Shown here piece by piece: positions 44,455 through 54,373 of a stretch of 64,000 nt of DNA. The notes under the pieces were generated by a model. The model did no database searches and was not told the origin of the DNA. It saw only the letters and a program-made list of their open reading frames with translations. Source of the DNA: Kalaharituber pfeilii (taxonomy: Eukaryota > Ascomycota > Pezizomycetes > Pezizales > Pezizaceae); the NCBI GenBank assembly GCA_015179045.1, contig WHUZ01000050.1, positions 62,001 through 126,000 on the forward strand, in the 5' to 3' direction. Each line of letters starts with the position of its first letter. Within the stretch, counting starts at the first letter, position 1. The position numbers and the translations under genes were made by a program.

Positions 44455-46714
44455 ATGAATAGGCACTCGATGCTATTTCTTTCATTAAGCCTTCTCGCCC
44501 TACTTGGACTCCATGCCGTGGCGCAAATGCCCCAGGTTCTCCCGGCCATTGTAGATACCGCGGAGTCCCCAAACATTGCAGAAAAGGACACCTCAAGAGA
44601 AGATCTCGATGATGCAGCACTGGCTCGACGTGAGGCCTTTGATGCACAAATTCAAGCGTTGGACAAGCTACGCACGCGCCAATCGTGCCCAGTTTCGTGC
44701 GGAGCGAGAAGGTGTTGTAGAGCGGGCGAGCGATGTGTATGTATCCTCTTCAAATCCGGAGCTTAATCTTGAAGCTTTGGCTAACAATTTGCTCAATTGC
44801 CTCTAGTGCTACGGCACCACCTGCTGCGTTACTAGCACTTTGTGCTGCTGTCCACTCACTGCTGAGACGTGCGGCGGTCTGATTTGTGTGCAGTCACCAG
44901 CGGTATGTTGTGGGGGAGGCCTCTGGGCATGTCCGCAAGGATCGATTTGCAACCCGGCGGGCCGAGGCGGACGCAAATGCTGCCTCGCAGGGGAAACACC
45001 TTGTCCTGGAGGATGTAAGTATAGTTGTTCGCGATGCATGCACCTCTCCCCTGGAAGCTAACCCTTGGTTAGGCTGTTCCCCTGGCTATACCTGCGCGCC
45101 TGGTAGACCTGGCCAATGTGTACGTATTGTCCCAACAGTAGAACGACCAACGACCTCACCCCGGAGGACTTCGACTACCTCATCTACAACCTCACGGAGG
45201 CCATCGACCACCTCGACGACCTCCACACCGGAACCACAGCAAAGTGAGGAACCGGATCAGCCTGATGAGCCAGATATCCCCGAGGATACTCCTATGCCAA
45301 GCGCAGATGATACTCCTGAGACTACGAGCACGCAAGCCACAACTACTGAAGCTGCGCCTGAGCCTTGCGAGACTGGTACACGGAAGATGAAGCGAGATGT
45401 GAGTGCGCCAGGAGGGTGGGTTGACTTTGACGTATGGAAGAGACAGAATGGCGACAATGACGATGAGGACGTGGGAGAGTTTTGCAGAATTGGAGGAAAG
45501 GACATACCGGTGATGACGTTCCGTTGGTTTGAAGATCTGACAGATGATTTGGTGGAGAACATGTGCAGAGGTAATTTGGTGTTACCATCGGTCCGAACAA
45601 TGACACACCACTAACATTGCTGAATTAGGCATCAAAAAAAGGGGAGGAGGCAATGAGGTTGTACTTACATGGGCAGGCGACGGAAGAAATAGGTCTAGGA
45701 GAAGAGCGTCGGGGTGTCGTGGTTTCTGCCGAGGTACCTATCCGAGAATGTCCTTAAAGTCCTGTAAACTCAGCTCTAATGTAAGCACTTAATTGGCTTA
45801 GGCAAACGGAGTAGCACTGGCGAGAGAACCAGTTGCGACGAATTCCCTTTCGGTAAGTCCTCACTCCTAAAAGTTATAAGGGTACATGTCTAATGGTACA
45901 TGTATGAGCGTGAGTTTAGCTGCTACTCGCGAGGGTGGTACAGGTGCACATATTGGCTGCATAGTCGCGTGGCAGAACACAATGCAGGGCATCTACATCA
46001 ACAGCTGGTCCGCATTCTACGGAATCAAGGCCGGAGACCAATTCGTCGTACGAATGGAAGGAGTGGACTGCTCCCGAGTGTCAAGCTCCAAGTTGGCCAT
46101 CCGGCAAGCTGGTTTTGATAAGATCTTGCTTGACGAGAATGGAAACCCATATCCTGACCAAGACGGGCTGATACCGATCAGTGGAGATGTTCAAACCAGC
46201 AAGTATAGACAAGGGATCGGACCAGACGTAGCCCAGGAGGGCCTCGGCTATTACATTAACACCATCGGTGATGTGAACCCAGGATTTTATAGTTTCCTCC
46301 TTACCGTGCAAGGCTCCGGGCCTGTAGAGAAAGTTAAAATCATCAACGGGGACGGAGAAGAGGTAGAGATGCTTCAGTACGTACCCCCAGTCATTGACCA
46401 TGATATATACGAAATTGTACTGCGACATTGTGTCTGACCTCTGCTGGCACAGGAGCTCATACGACAACTACCGGGGCAATTACACATTCCGTGTGTCAGA
46501 CATTGACTACGGCTTAGGTGCTGTGGTATATTCAACCGACAGGAACCTTCATACAATCGTCACCTACAATGCTCAGGTTCGGCAGGAGAATAATAGTAAC
46601 GATAAAATGGATACTGGGTCTAGCGGTGTTACTAGCAGAGACAGCTTGTTCCACTGGGCCGGGGTTCTTGCGATGCTAGCAATACAAACGTTCTATTTCT
46701 ACGTCCTCATGTAA
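44455..46714 (+). CDS. Secreted Cys-rich protein with NucA/NucB-type DNase domain
   Basis: Predicted extracellular or wall-anchored nuclease. Seven exons, all GT-AG and in phase: 44455-44736, 44807-45014, 45073-45570, 45629-45733, 45802-45852, 45920-46376, 46453-46714; 620 aa. Signal peptide about residues 1-23 (LFLSLSLLALLGLHAVA). A Cys-rich module of about 90 residues follows (CGARRCCRAGERC, TTCCVTSTLCCCP, GGRKCCLAGETPCPGGCC). Next are a Ser/Thr-rich mucin-like linker and an acidic stretch with a KMKRD dibasic site. The nuclease domain starts near residue 325; it has SGCRGFCRGKRSS, then the family signature CDEFPFA near 376, then REGGTGAHIGCIVAWQN. The last about 20 residues are hydrophobic (VLAMLAIQTFYFYVL) after a small-residue SSG site, consistent with a GPI signal. 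NucA/NucB proteins are nonspecific DNases in Bacillus; the fungal homologues are largely uncharacterised. The three-module build is the notable point. Confidence 0.85.
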
Positions 46715-47244
46715 TGGACATGATACCAAAGACGAATTTGTAGACTATGGGGCATGGGCAGCAGCTGTGTACGAACTACTAAAGCTTGAGGGTCGGCAGT
46801 TTGAAGATGCCTTCAGCATCTTCATGTTTTTCAAGTTACCATATTAGTCAACATATATACATCATTCCAGTACATGCCTAAATCAGACTTCAACTCACAT
46901 GTACATGCTTGTACTTACTAATACCTACTTAGTACTTAGTACTTTTTCCCTTGCTTGAAATCAGTAACGTTTCACGTAGTATTGAAGAGTGGCATCAAAC
47001 ATGTACCGTATGGTCCCAGCCATTTGACGCACGACTACCCGTTTTTTTTGTAAAACGTTCCTTAATTCATTACGCCCCGGGGCTAACGTAGGTGAACATT
47101 TGAACCGCTTGGGAGCAGTTGTGCAATGGAAAGCTTGTTCTTTAATCTGGATTTCTCAATGCTAGTTATTAGATTTGAAAAGCCACTGGTTACGGTTTCT
47201 ACGGTGATGAAGTAAATATGAGGGTGTAAGTTAGGACAACGTTT
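46715..47244. other. Intergenic, no gene recognised
   Basis: Contains the 3' UTR of the nuclease gene and AT-rich sequence. Confidence 0.35.
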
Positions 47245-47274
47245 TTTTTTTTTTTTTTATTTCATTACTCGCAT
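47245..47274 (-). mobile_element. LINE-B micro-insertion (30 bp)
   Basis: T run plus ATTTCATTACTCGCAT only, flanked by the exact 12-bp duplication AGGACAACGTTT at 47233-47244 and 47275-47286. The body is about 16 nt of the LINE-B end, starting in the 3' arm of the hairpin. Confidence 0.88.
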
Positions 47275-47331
47275 AGGACAACGTTTAGTGCTTGACCTTT
47301 CGACAGGGCAGCTCTAGCTAGCTTCCTTCTA

Positions 47332-47497
47332 GGTCTTATTATGGGCAGGGGAAGAGTGAGAACGAGCGGAGCAAGCGTCGAGGCATCTCTTTCATCATAA
47401 TCCTGTTTCTTTTCATTTGTTCAATATATTATGTATCTAAACATCGCCATAGCCCACAGGGCGGCACGCGATTAATGAAAAAAAAAAAAAAAAAAAA
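47332..47497 (+). mobile_element. LINE-B 3' end insertion, 166 bp
   Basis: 3' UTR of about 100 nt, then ATCGCCATAGCCCACAGGGC, GGCACGCGATTAATG and A tail. Target duplication TAGCTTCCTTCTA / TAGCCTCCTTCTA (one difference) at 47319-47331 and 47498-47510. Confidence 0.85.
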
Positions 47498-47579
47498 TAG
47501 CCTCCTTCTATGGTCTATCTATGCAATGATATCATGGTGCTATGCTATGATATCATGGTGTTTTATCTATGGGCATCCC

Positions 47580-47625
47580 TCGCAAGCCGCGCTACAGGCT
47601 ATGGCGAGGTTAGGTACATATGAGA
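47580..47625 (-). mobile_element. Diverged LINE-B tail without poly(A)
   Basis: Inverse of CTCGCCATAGCCTGTAGC and GCGGCTTGCGAG, followed on the genome strand by the usual GGTTAGGTACATATGAGA UTR sequence. The poly(A) tract has decayed or was lost. Confidence 0.5.
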
Positions 47626-47643
47626 ACAAGGGAATGCACAGTA

Positions 47644-47770
47644 CTGTGTTCTACCGAGATATTGCGCAACCCCGGATAAGTGAAAATGAATTGAGCCACT
47701 ACCGCAAAAATTCGCATGTTCCGAAAGTGCGCAATATCCCGATTGTGCGAAATATCCCGGTAGAACACAG
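47644..47770. mobile_element. 127-bp TA-flanked MITE
   Basis: TA at 47642-47643 and 47771-47772. The ends are CTGTGTTCTACCGAGATATT on the left and the inverse of CTGTGTTCTACCGGGATATT on the right, about 27 bp each with minor differences. Only about 70 bp lie between the arms. Confidence 0.85.
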
Positions 47771-47772
47771 TA

Positions 47773-48280
47773 GGCTAAACTTCCACTGATTCTTGGCTTG
47801 ATGGAAACATGGCTCCGTAACCACATTACTATTTTCGTTAAAACATAAAGCTATGAAGGTTCAATTTTATCGAATGTTTTTTGAACGTGAATTATTCAGC
47901 TTTTCCTCGCGAACTTTTGTCACACCCTTTTTGCCCTGCTCGGAAATTTCTCTGGAATTAGCGAGCCGTCTTTTTAAATTCCTGCTCCAGTCAAGCAAGG
48001 AAGGTACACTGCCTTCCTTGTTATGGCTTGCACGATTCATTTCCTTCCGTCGAATCAATCCATCGGCTTCCGCTTCCCTTTGAGACGCCTGATGCCGCCC
48101 CGCCCCGACATTCTGAACTTACAACCCACTCGGCCTACCCCCATGGGACGGAACGCTCTTACGTCCCCTTCTATGTATCTACTTCTGCCTTAAATCCCCG
48201 TGTTCTTTCAGTCGAAAATCTCCTATCCGTCCACATTCCAGTGTGATGACGACGGCGGAATGGGTAAGAGGTAAAGCTTG
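47773..48280. other. Intergenic, no gene recognised
   Basis: No supported coding or RNA feature. Confidence 0.35.
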
Positions 48281-48312
48281 CATGCGATTAATGACATAAA
48301 GAAAAAAAAAAA
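48281..48312 (+). mobile_element. LINE-B micro-insertion (32 bp)
   Basis: CATGCGATTAATGACATAAAG plus A tail written as CATGCGATTAATG, then ACATAAAG, then A. Flanked by AGAGGTAAAGCTTG / AGAGGAAAGCTTG (one base missing) at 48267-48280 and 48313-48325. It starts in the 3' arm of the hairpin like the insertions at 17702 and 47245. Confidence 0.8.
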
Positions 48313-48325
48313 AGAGGAAAGCTTG

Positions 48326-49431
48326 ACATGGAAGGCACGTGGAGATAAAGGGCACCACGTGAGGCGAGATCACATATATAGACTTCCTGTACTGTAGCAC
48401 ATACAATCAACAACCTTCTTCTCTTGTCTTCTTTTCGCACTCGCACTCGCATTTGGTCGTACGTTCGTTCCGCCAGTTCTCACCGCTCCGGTCCATCGCA
48501 AGGCAGTAGTTGATACTATCTGTCTATCTTACACCAGCATTAGATGTTTCATGCATTCCCACATCTTTGCTTGCTATCCTCTCTTCACTCACCTACTGTA
48601 GAGGTACCATTTCCTTGTCTACCGTTTGCCCATCCTCATTCTTGTGAAAGTTCTACTTAATTATATTATATCCCAGACGCTAAACCCTTCATTAGTTCTA
48701 TAATCATTCCTAACCCACTTACCGTAGATCTTCTCCTATATCTTATGCTCCGCCGTCCATCTAAGTCTCCCATTTCTGTCTCTACCCCCTCATTTCCTCT
48801 TAGCTCATATGAATTTAACGTCCCTGCCCTTCTTCTTAGTTACCCAGTTGATTATATAAATAATCACCTGGAATCTGTCGTCGTTCCCTTTGCCTCTCTC
48901 CCACCTTATTCCCTGCTGCTATTTCTACCTGTCAGTTCGCGATTATGAGCATTGGCATCCTATTATGCCTCCAATCAGAAAATGGGATGACAAACCTCCG
49001 TGTACTTATTGAACAAAATATTTTCCGAAAATTTCCAATGATGTTCAATTTATTCACAACTACATGCAAAAGGGCTACATGCATGTAGAAACAGAATCCG
49101 TGCAGCAATTGCCCCCTCTAAAATTTTGCCATGATTTTGAGTTCGTAGATATACGTCTTTACGGACAGCCGAGTGTAACGACATCAAAACCTTGCAGAAT
49201 TCATCACTTCCTGGACCTTCTGTCTCTTTTTGTAGTGATGCAAGTGGCGCTGCAGATGGTGCGGCGGTACTTGGCGACAACCTGCGATTTGTGGGAGTAG
49301 GCTGTACGTAACCTGGCATCAATAGTATGTGTTGAGAGTCTCACGCGTCACTACTTGTCTGGCTTTTGACCAGCAGGAGACTTATGAGGCAATAGGCTGC
49401 TTTGATCACGCTTTTTTTTCTGCTTTTGAAC
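48326..49431. other. Intergenic, no gene recognised
   Basis: Pyrimidine-rich in its left half. No supported gene. Confidence 0.35.
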
Positions 49432-49864
49432 TTTTTTTTTTTTTTTTTTTGATCACATAACCCTGCATACAGGCTACCAGCCTATGGCAGGGACCCATGG
49501 CCATATACCCGGGTCAGGTTAGAGCAACTACCTATCTATTCTACGTACACAATTTGGGTACCCAACGTACCCTCTGGCCCTTCGGCTGGCCCAAATCGAA
49601 GCAGGCGAACCATTCCTCGACCAGGTTGCTCTCTACTCCCTCCTGCCTTCGCCATAGCCCTCAGGGAGGCACGCGAGTAATGATATTAAAAAAAAAAAAA
49701 ATCCCTCCTGCCTCCACCCTTTCTCCTCGACGTCCTCCCAGCACTGCCAGGTGACTTGCGTGCCATCTTTGTCCTTCCTCTAGGGCCGCTCCAGCTCAAC
49801 GCGCCTGAACACCATGTGCTCAGCCTTCCACTCCTCTCCGCATGTGCATCGCACCTCCTCGCCA
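49432..49864 (-). mobile_element. LINE-A 3' fragment with nested LINE-B tail
   Basis: T run, then the inverse LINE-A hairpin (CCCTGCCATAGGCTGGTAGC...GCAGGGTTATGTGATC on the element strand). The far end encodes a knuckle relic (VRCTCGEEWKAEHMVF) comparable to CRCGEVQTGEHLTFRC of the long copy. Short duplication CTTTTGAAC at 49423-49431 and 49865-49873. Confidence 0.7.
49648..49701 (+). mobile_element. LINE-B 3' tail insertion, 54 bp
   Basis: TTCGCCATAGCCCTCAGGG...GGCACGCGAGTAATG plus A tail, flanked by the exact 11-bp duplication TCCCTCCTGCC at 49637-49647 and 49702-49712. The body begins exactly at the 5' foot of the hairpin. It sits inside the LINE-A fragment 49432-49864. Confidence 0.88.
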
Positions 49865-49873
49865 CTTTTGAAC

Positions 49874-50503
49874 TTTAAAGTTTAGCCCCCAGTTATTGTC
49901 GTAGCCCCATAATACTGCATCTGTACACGCCGCAGAGTCAAAATGAGGTTAAAGAAGGATAGTAGCCTATTACGAGTGTACGTCGGGAAGTGAGGGAGCA
50001 AACAAGATGCAATTTATTTTTACCAGATGTGGGTGGCTATCACCACAGCCCGCTAGTTAAGCGCGGAATATGTGCAAGGCACTTTTCATCCCCAGTATTC
50101 AATGCAAATTTTTTCCTGATCAGCCGGATTTATTTAAGCAGCATTTTACGGTGTTCCCAGAGTAGCTTTATAGGACGTCTGTGGGATCACCGAATGAGGG
50201 TAATAGCGTGGTAGCGACTAAAAGTAACTAGAACTGCCAGTCTCTACCTTTTCTTTTTTTTTTTTTTTAGAAACAAGCACTTGCTTATAGCCTAATGCCA
50301 TGTCAAGCCCCCGTCGGCAAGCCCTTAAACCCCCGGAAGATGGCCACAATCTCTACAATTACTGCCTGCCGTCTTGCCCACCTCATTCACCCTCAGCGCA
50401 TTGGAAACTCTGAACAATTTATTAAATACACAAACAAACTGCATAAAAATCAGATTTCCCTGCTCTCCAGTCCGTGACCAATTATCATCGAAACGCACAA
50501 TAA
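49874..50503. other. Intergenic with a decayed LINE-A tail
   Basis: Near 50255-50340 a T run is followed by CACTTGCTTATAGCC and a GGCAAGCCC block, recalling the inverse of the LINE-A end including its upstream GGGCTTGCC segment. No gene seen. Confidence 0.35.
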
Positions 50504-51679
50504 TCACCAGAAAACGACAGGGACACCCATCAATACGTCGGTAGACATTCGTATACTGTCAAACCTAGTCATCTCCTTCACGTTATCTGTAACCAATGAT
50601 CCCAATTTCCGTACTATGACAAGCTGTCTGGTATCTTCCTCCGTGATTCCGAAGTCCTTCTCTAACGAACTAATTATGTGCGAACTTAGGTCAAACACAT
50701 CATAGCCATCCACCGTGTTCCAACACCCCTTAAACCCCAACTGTTTCCAAGAATCCCAATATTTTCGTGGCGAAGGGTGCAACAGCTTCGCTAAGACCCA
50801 GGACATAAGTCCTTGCTCGCCGTCTACGGCGTGTGTGACAAGCACATATGCCTTAGACTGGCTAGAACGAAGTTCATGGCCGATGGTATGGAACGGTAGT
50901 CTATCAGTCATAAATTGTGGACAATAGAAGTGGGTGATATCTTCTTTCAAGTGCTTCGGCCTAAGAGCACCATCGGCCTTGACGAAGGACACATCATAGA
51001 ATTGCGAAGATGACCGGAACCTCTCCGACAGGCAGATTCTGCCTGCCGCTCCCGGACCTCATCAGACGATAAACTTTACGCCATGACACTGTTACACAGG
51101 TACCAACATTGTGGGGTAGGTATGATCAATTGTTGGTACAGGCATATTGCAAAGACAAGTTTTGATTTGACTAGTGACGTAAGTGCATACCGGCCCACTG
51201 GCTACCAAAAATCGGCCCATGCTGTGATCTACTAGTTTGAATGCATGATTACTCAATTAAGTAAAAAATGAAAATGGAAAAATAGTGGAAAAATAGATCT
51301 GAATTAATGAGCAGATGAAGAAACAAAAATGAAATCTTGGGTTTCCTATAGTATCTCCTGTGATATTACTCCCTTATCAGTTCCTGTCACACTGCTAGTA
51401 GGCTTCGTCTTGCGGTGTCTCTTGCTCTTAGGATGTTACATTTGGAGTACATCACTCCAGATGCACAAGAGCTTATTCATTTGCATTGCGAAGCATTTTG
51501 AGGGTGTACAATTGAGGTGCAGGTGTAGTAAAAGCTTCAGGATATCCTGCAAAGCCTGACAATTTCGAAACTGCTGGATGAGTTGCGCCGCTTTACAGGC
51601 TTGAAAGTAAGCAAATCGCTCTGCTTCTTCGCTAGAAAGATTCGCATGATATTGCATTATTATTATTATTGCTCTGTTC

Positions 51680-51730
51680 AAATAATTTTGTTCACATAAC
51701 CCCGCATACAAGCTACAAGCCTATGACGGC
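51680..51730 (-). mobile_element. Decayed LINE-A tail
   Basis: TTCACATAACCCCGCATACA then GCTACAAGCCTATGACGG, the inverse of the LINE-A end with the CATAGGC-type loop. No T run remains apart from a nearby ATT microsatellite. Confidence 0.45.
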
Positions 51731-51954
51731 GACCAAAAGAAAATCACTAGAATATGTGAAGTTGATAATCCAGCTGGCGCCGTTTGGCCATGGGTCAATA
51801 ATCCAGCCGTTTGCAGTGATCACGATCCGGCAGCTTGAGACATTGACGCTGTACCGTAGGTTCGGTTGATGTAGTTAATAGCCATCTAGGGTGAATTAAA
51901 ATGATTGGAATTGGGGTCTGCAATTCAAAAAATGGTCCAAGCTTCTTGTGACAT

Positions 51955-52019
51955 TTTTTTTTTTTTTTTTTTTTTTTTAATCACATAACCCCGCTTGTAG
52001 CACTTGGCCATGGCAGGGT
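51955..52019 (-). mobile_element. LINE-A 3' tail insertion
   Basis: T run then TAATCACATAACCCCGCTTG...GGCCATGGCAGGGT. Exact 14-bp duplication GCTTCTTGTGACAT at 51941-51954 and 52020-52033. The body starts one base before CCCTGCC. Confidence 0.92.
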
Positions 52020-53998
52020 GCTTCTTGTGACATGGAAGCTTGTACTGGTACAGTAAGTAATACTACTCGTTACCAGCATTTAGTGCTGTAATAGCATGCC
52101 TTGGTTGAAAGGCTGTGGCTACATTGCTATTGACCCAGGCTCCCACTGAGAGAAACGTTGCTGTTTTCCCTACAAAACTGTCCTCTCAGAAGAACGGATA
52201 CCCTGCTGCCACACCAGGTCACTGACCTCTCGCACGGACTATGCCCAGGCTCCATTTTGCATCACTAAATGCTGGTAACAAGTACCAACATTTGATCTAC
52301 CTACCCCACAATGTTGGTACCTGTGTCACAATGTCATGGCGTAAAGTTTATCGTCTGATGAGGTCCGGGAGCGGCAGGCAGAATCTGCCTGTCCGGAGAG
52401 GTTCCTCACCAAGGGCAGCCACGCTAGCTTGATTGGCTCGTTTTCAATGTATAGAGGCAAAGTCCTACATTTCATGAGGTAACTGAGACCTGAAATCTTA
52501 TCAAGCTCCTTGGAAGCATGGCGCCGCGTCATTTCGCATGCGAGGTCCAAGATACTGCTGCAGCGCATCCTCATACTGGCTGCCGGTGCAAATGATCCGG
52601 GGCTAGCGCTAGCCATACTATCGTAGAGTGGGTGGCTACGGAACCATCCCAAGGAGAGATTCACGCTCCCTCGGTATTCCCCCTCTGCATCGGAGACCAT
52701 CCTGTTAAGCTGTGACAATACCTCTCGCAGTGGTTTGCACTGCAGCTGGCCACCAGTCTTCTCGATCGTGACTTTCGCCCCCAGCGGGAGATGCATACCA
52801 GCAGACACGCCCCCGTTCACCATAACGTGCTCCGGACGCGTTTCCTGCAGCGTCCAGGCACGGTTTATCCAGTGCCGTGAGTCGTCCCAGCCAGATAATC
52901 GGAAATGCCTCCCGAGCCCATTGAAATATCGCAGCACATGCCTTGCCTGCCGGTAGATGTTGCCTATCGTTGGCACGTCAATGGACCACTCATCTCGACG
53001 CTTCTTTGCATTAATTTCGCACAATTCACCGTTCCCCAGTATCCTCATGGTCTTCTGGCGAAGGCAAAGCACATCAAGCCAGCAATATGTTGCACCAGCC
53101 CGTATCGCCTCCCAGCGGATCTGCTCAAACGTCATGCCAGTTGGAAGCGGGACTGGCCACTGATAGTGGTTGATTGGTGTCATCCAAGACTGCATATCAG
53201 ATGTCCAGCTGTGCGAGATGGCCCAGAATCCGGTTGCTGGTACCCGCGGAGTAATATCACTCTCCTCACCCTTTGCATAGAGATCTAACTCTACAATCCT
53301 GTTGTTCAGAAGATCCCAGAGACGCCGAGGGAGTATGCTGTATGGGTCTTGGATCCTCGGGCCAAAACCTTGTTCACCGCCGGGTATGATACCCAATCAT
53401 AGGGAGTGCTCAATTCTGGTGGACGGGGGAGGACAGGGCACACTCGTCTGCAATAGTCGCTCATGGTGGTTAAAAGCAAGCTTTCCGTCCACATTCGTGT
53501 AGCGAGATTTGCGAGCATGGTGCCGAAGTCCATTATTTGCTCAGACCGAATATAATCAAACAAAGGAATAGCACCCCGGTGCGGATGCTTGACTAGCATA
53601 AATTCGGGTCTGGATGACGACCATTGGAGCCAGATTTGTATGTAGGGATCGCTTGCGAGAACCAAGCGTGGGCCACGTCTAGCATCACGTGACCGAGGCT
53701 GTATCTCCACCGTCTGACATCGTAATAACTAGCGGACAACGGCAAAAGACGTCCCCTGGTCCCACGGGCACGGGGCCTCCAGAATATACACCAGAATAGG
53801 AAGAACAGACACTTTCCCCCTCAGATAACTGAAAGGACACCCGGAAGACACAAACTCGCACAGCAGGCAAGCAATTCTGGACCGCAACACACATTTACGG
53901 CGGGGCCTCCCTGAGACCCCTTCGAAGACATCCCACACCTAGAATTACAGACCCAACGTGGCCCAAACAGGTTTCGAATCCCTCTTCACCTCACGTAT

Positions 53999-54167
53999 CA
54001 CATCCAAAGACGACGGCCAAGGCAGTGATCAGCCACCTACAACAGCGACGGCACAGTAAAGCCAGGAACTACGATACACCGGATAGGGAATAACGACACA
54101 TCCAAAGACAACGGCCAAGGCAGTGATCAGCCACCCACAACAGTGACGGCACAGTAAAGTCAGGAAC
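53999..54167 (+). repeat. 5' UTR tandem repeat of LINE-B
   Basis: A 71-bp block starting CACATCCAAAGACRACGGCC occurs at 53999-54069 and 54097-54167 (period 98 bp). Repeated 5' UTR blocks are known promoters in some LINEs; that role here is inference. Confidence 0.8.
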
Positions 54168-54373
54168 AAGAACGACGGTTCACATACCCGCACACAACAC
54201 ACTTACAGGGGTCAGACACCCACACCTCAGCTATAGGATCGACACCACCGCCACAGCGACAGCCACGAAAACAGGGAGCATCTACGACAGCAAAAAGAAA
54301 CATCGTAACAGCCACGACGGACAGCCACAACATTAGTAGGAACGCCACACATTGAAGCCACAGTTACGAGACG

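Larger units (their letters stand above)
51016..52405. mobile_element. 1.4-kb inverted-repeat element inside the HET gene
   Basis: Left arm 51016-51150 and right arm 52270-52405 are inverted copies (about 135 bp, few differences) starting GGAACCTCTCCGACAGGCAG and including CAACATTGTGGGGTAGGT. The coding frame of the HET gene resumes on both sides. No convincing target duplication (TGACC / TCACC at most). No transposase domain is recognised. It contains a LINE-A tail at 51955-52019 and a decayed one near 51680-51730. Confidence 0.75.
50504..53710 (-). pseudogene. HET-domain (heterokaryon incompatibility) gene, disrupted
   Basis: HET-domain proteins trigger death or arrest when genetically different fungal cells fuse. 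The minus strand encodes, from about 53710: a lead segment (IQIWLQWSSSRPEFMLVKHP, CPVLPRPPELSTPYDW); then the HET core FWAISHSWT, YCWLDVLCLRQ and NRAWTLQETRP; then a C-terminal part ending at 50504 (VDGEQGLMSWVLAK, HPSPRKYWDSWKQL). Two breaks: a frame change near 53350-53395 between the lead and the HET core, and an inserted 1.4-kb inverted-repeat element (51016-52405) splitting the coding region after WLPLVR. A near-complete LINE lies just upstream of the presumed start. All three argue for inactivation, though the frame change could hide an intron I could not place. Confidence 0.8.

Noticed and set aside
51016..52405. The inverted-repeat segment as a large intron of the HET gene
   Set aside because: Boundaries do not show GT...AG and the ends are 135-bp inverted repeats, which fits an insertion better.
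53970..53985. GTTTCGAATCC-like B box in the LINE 5' UTR suggesting a tRNA
   Set aside because: One mismatch to the B-box core, no A box at the right distance and no cloverleaf.
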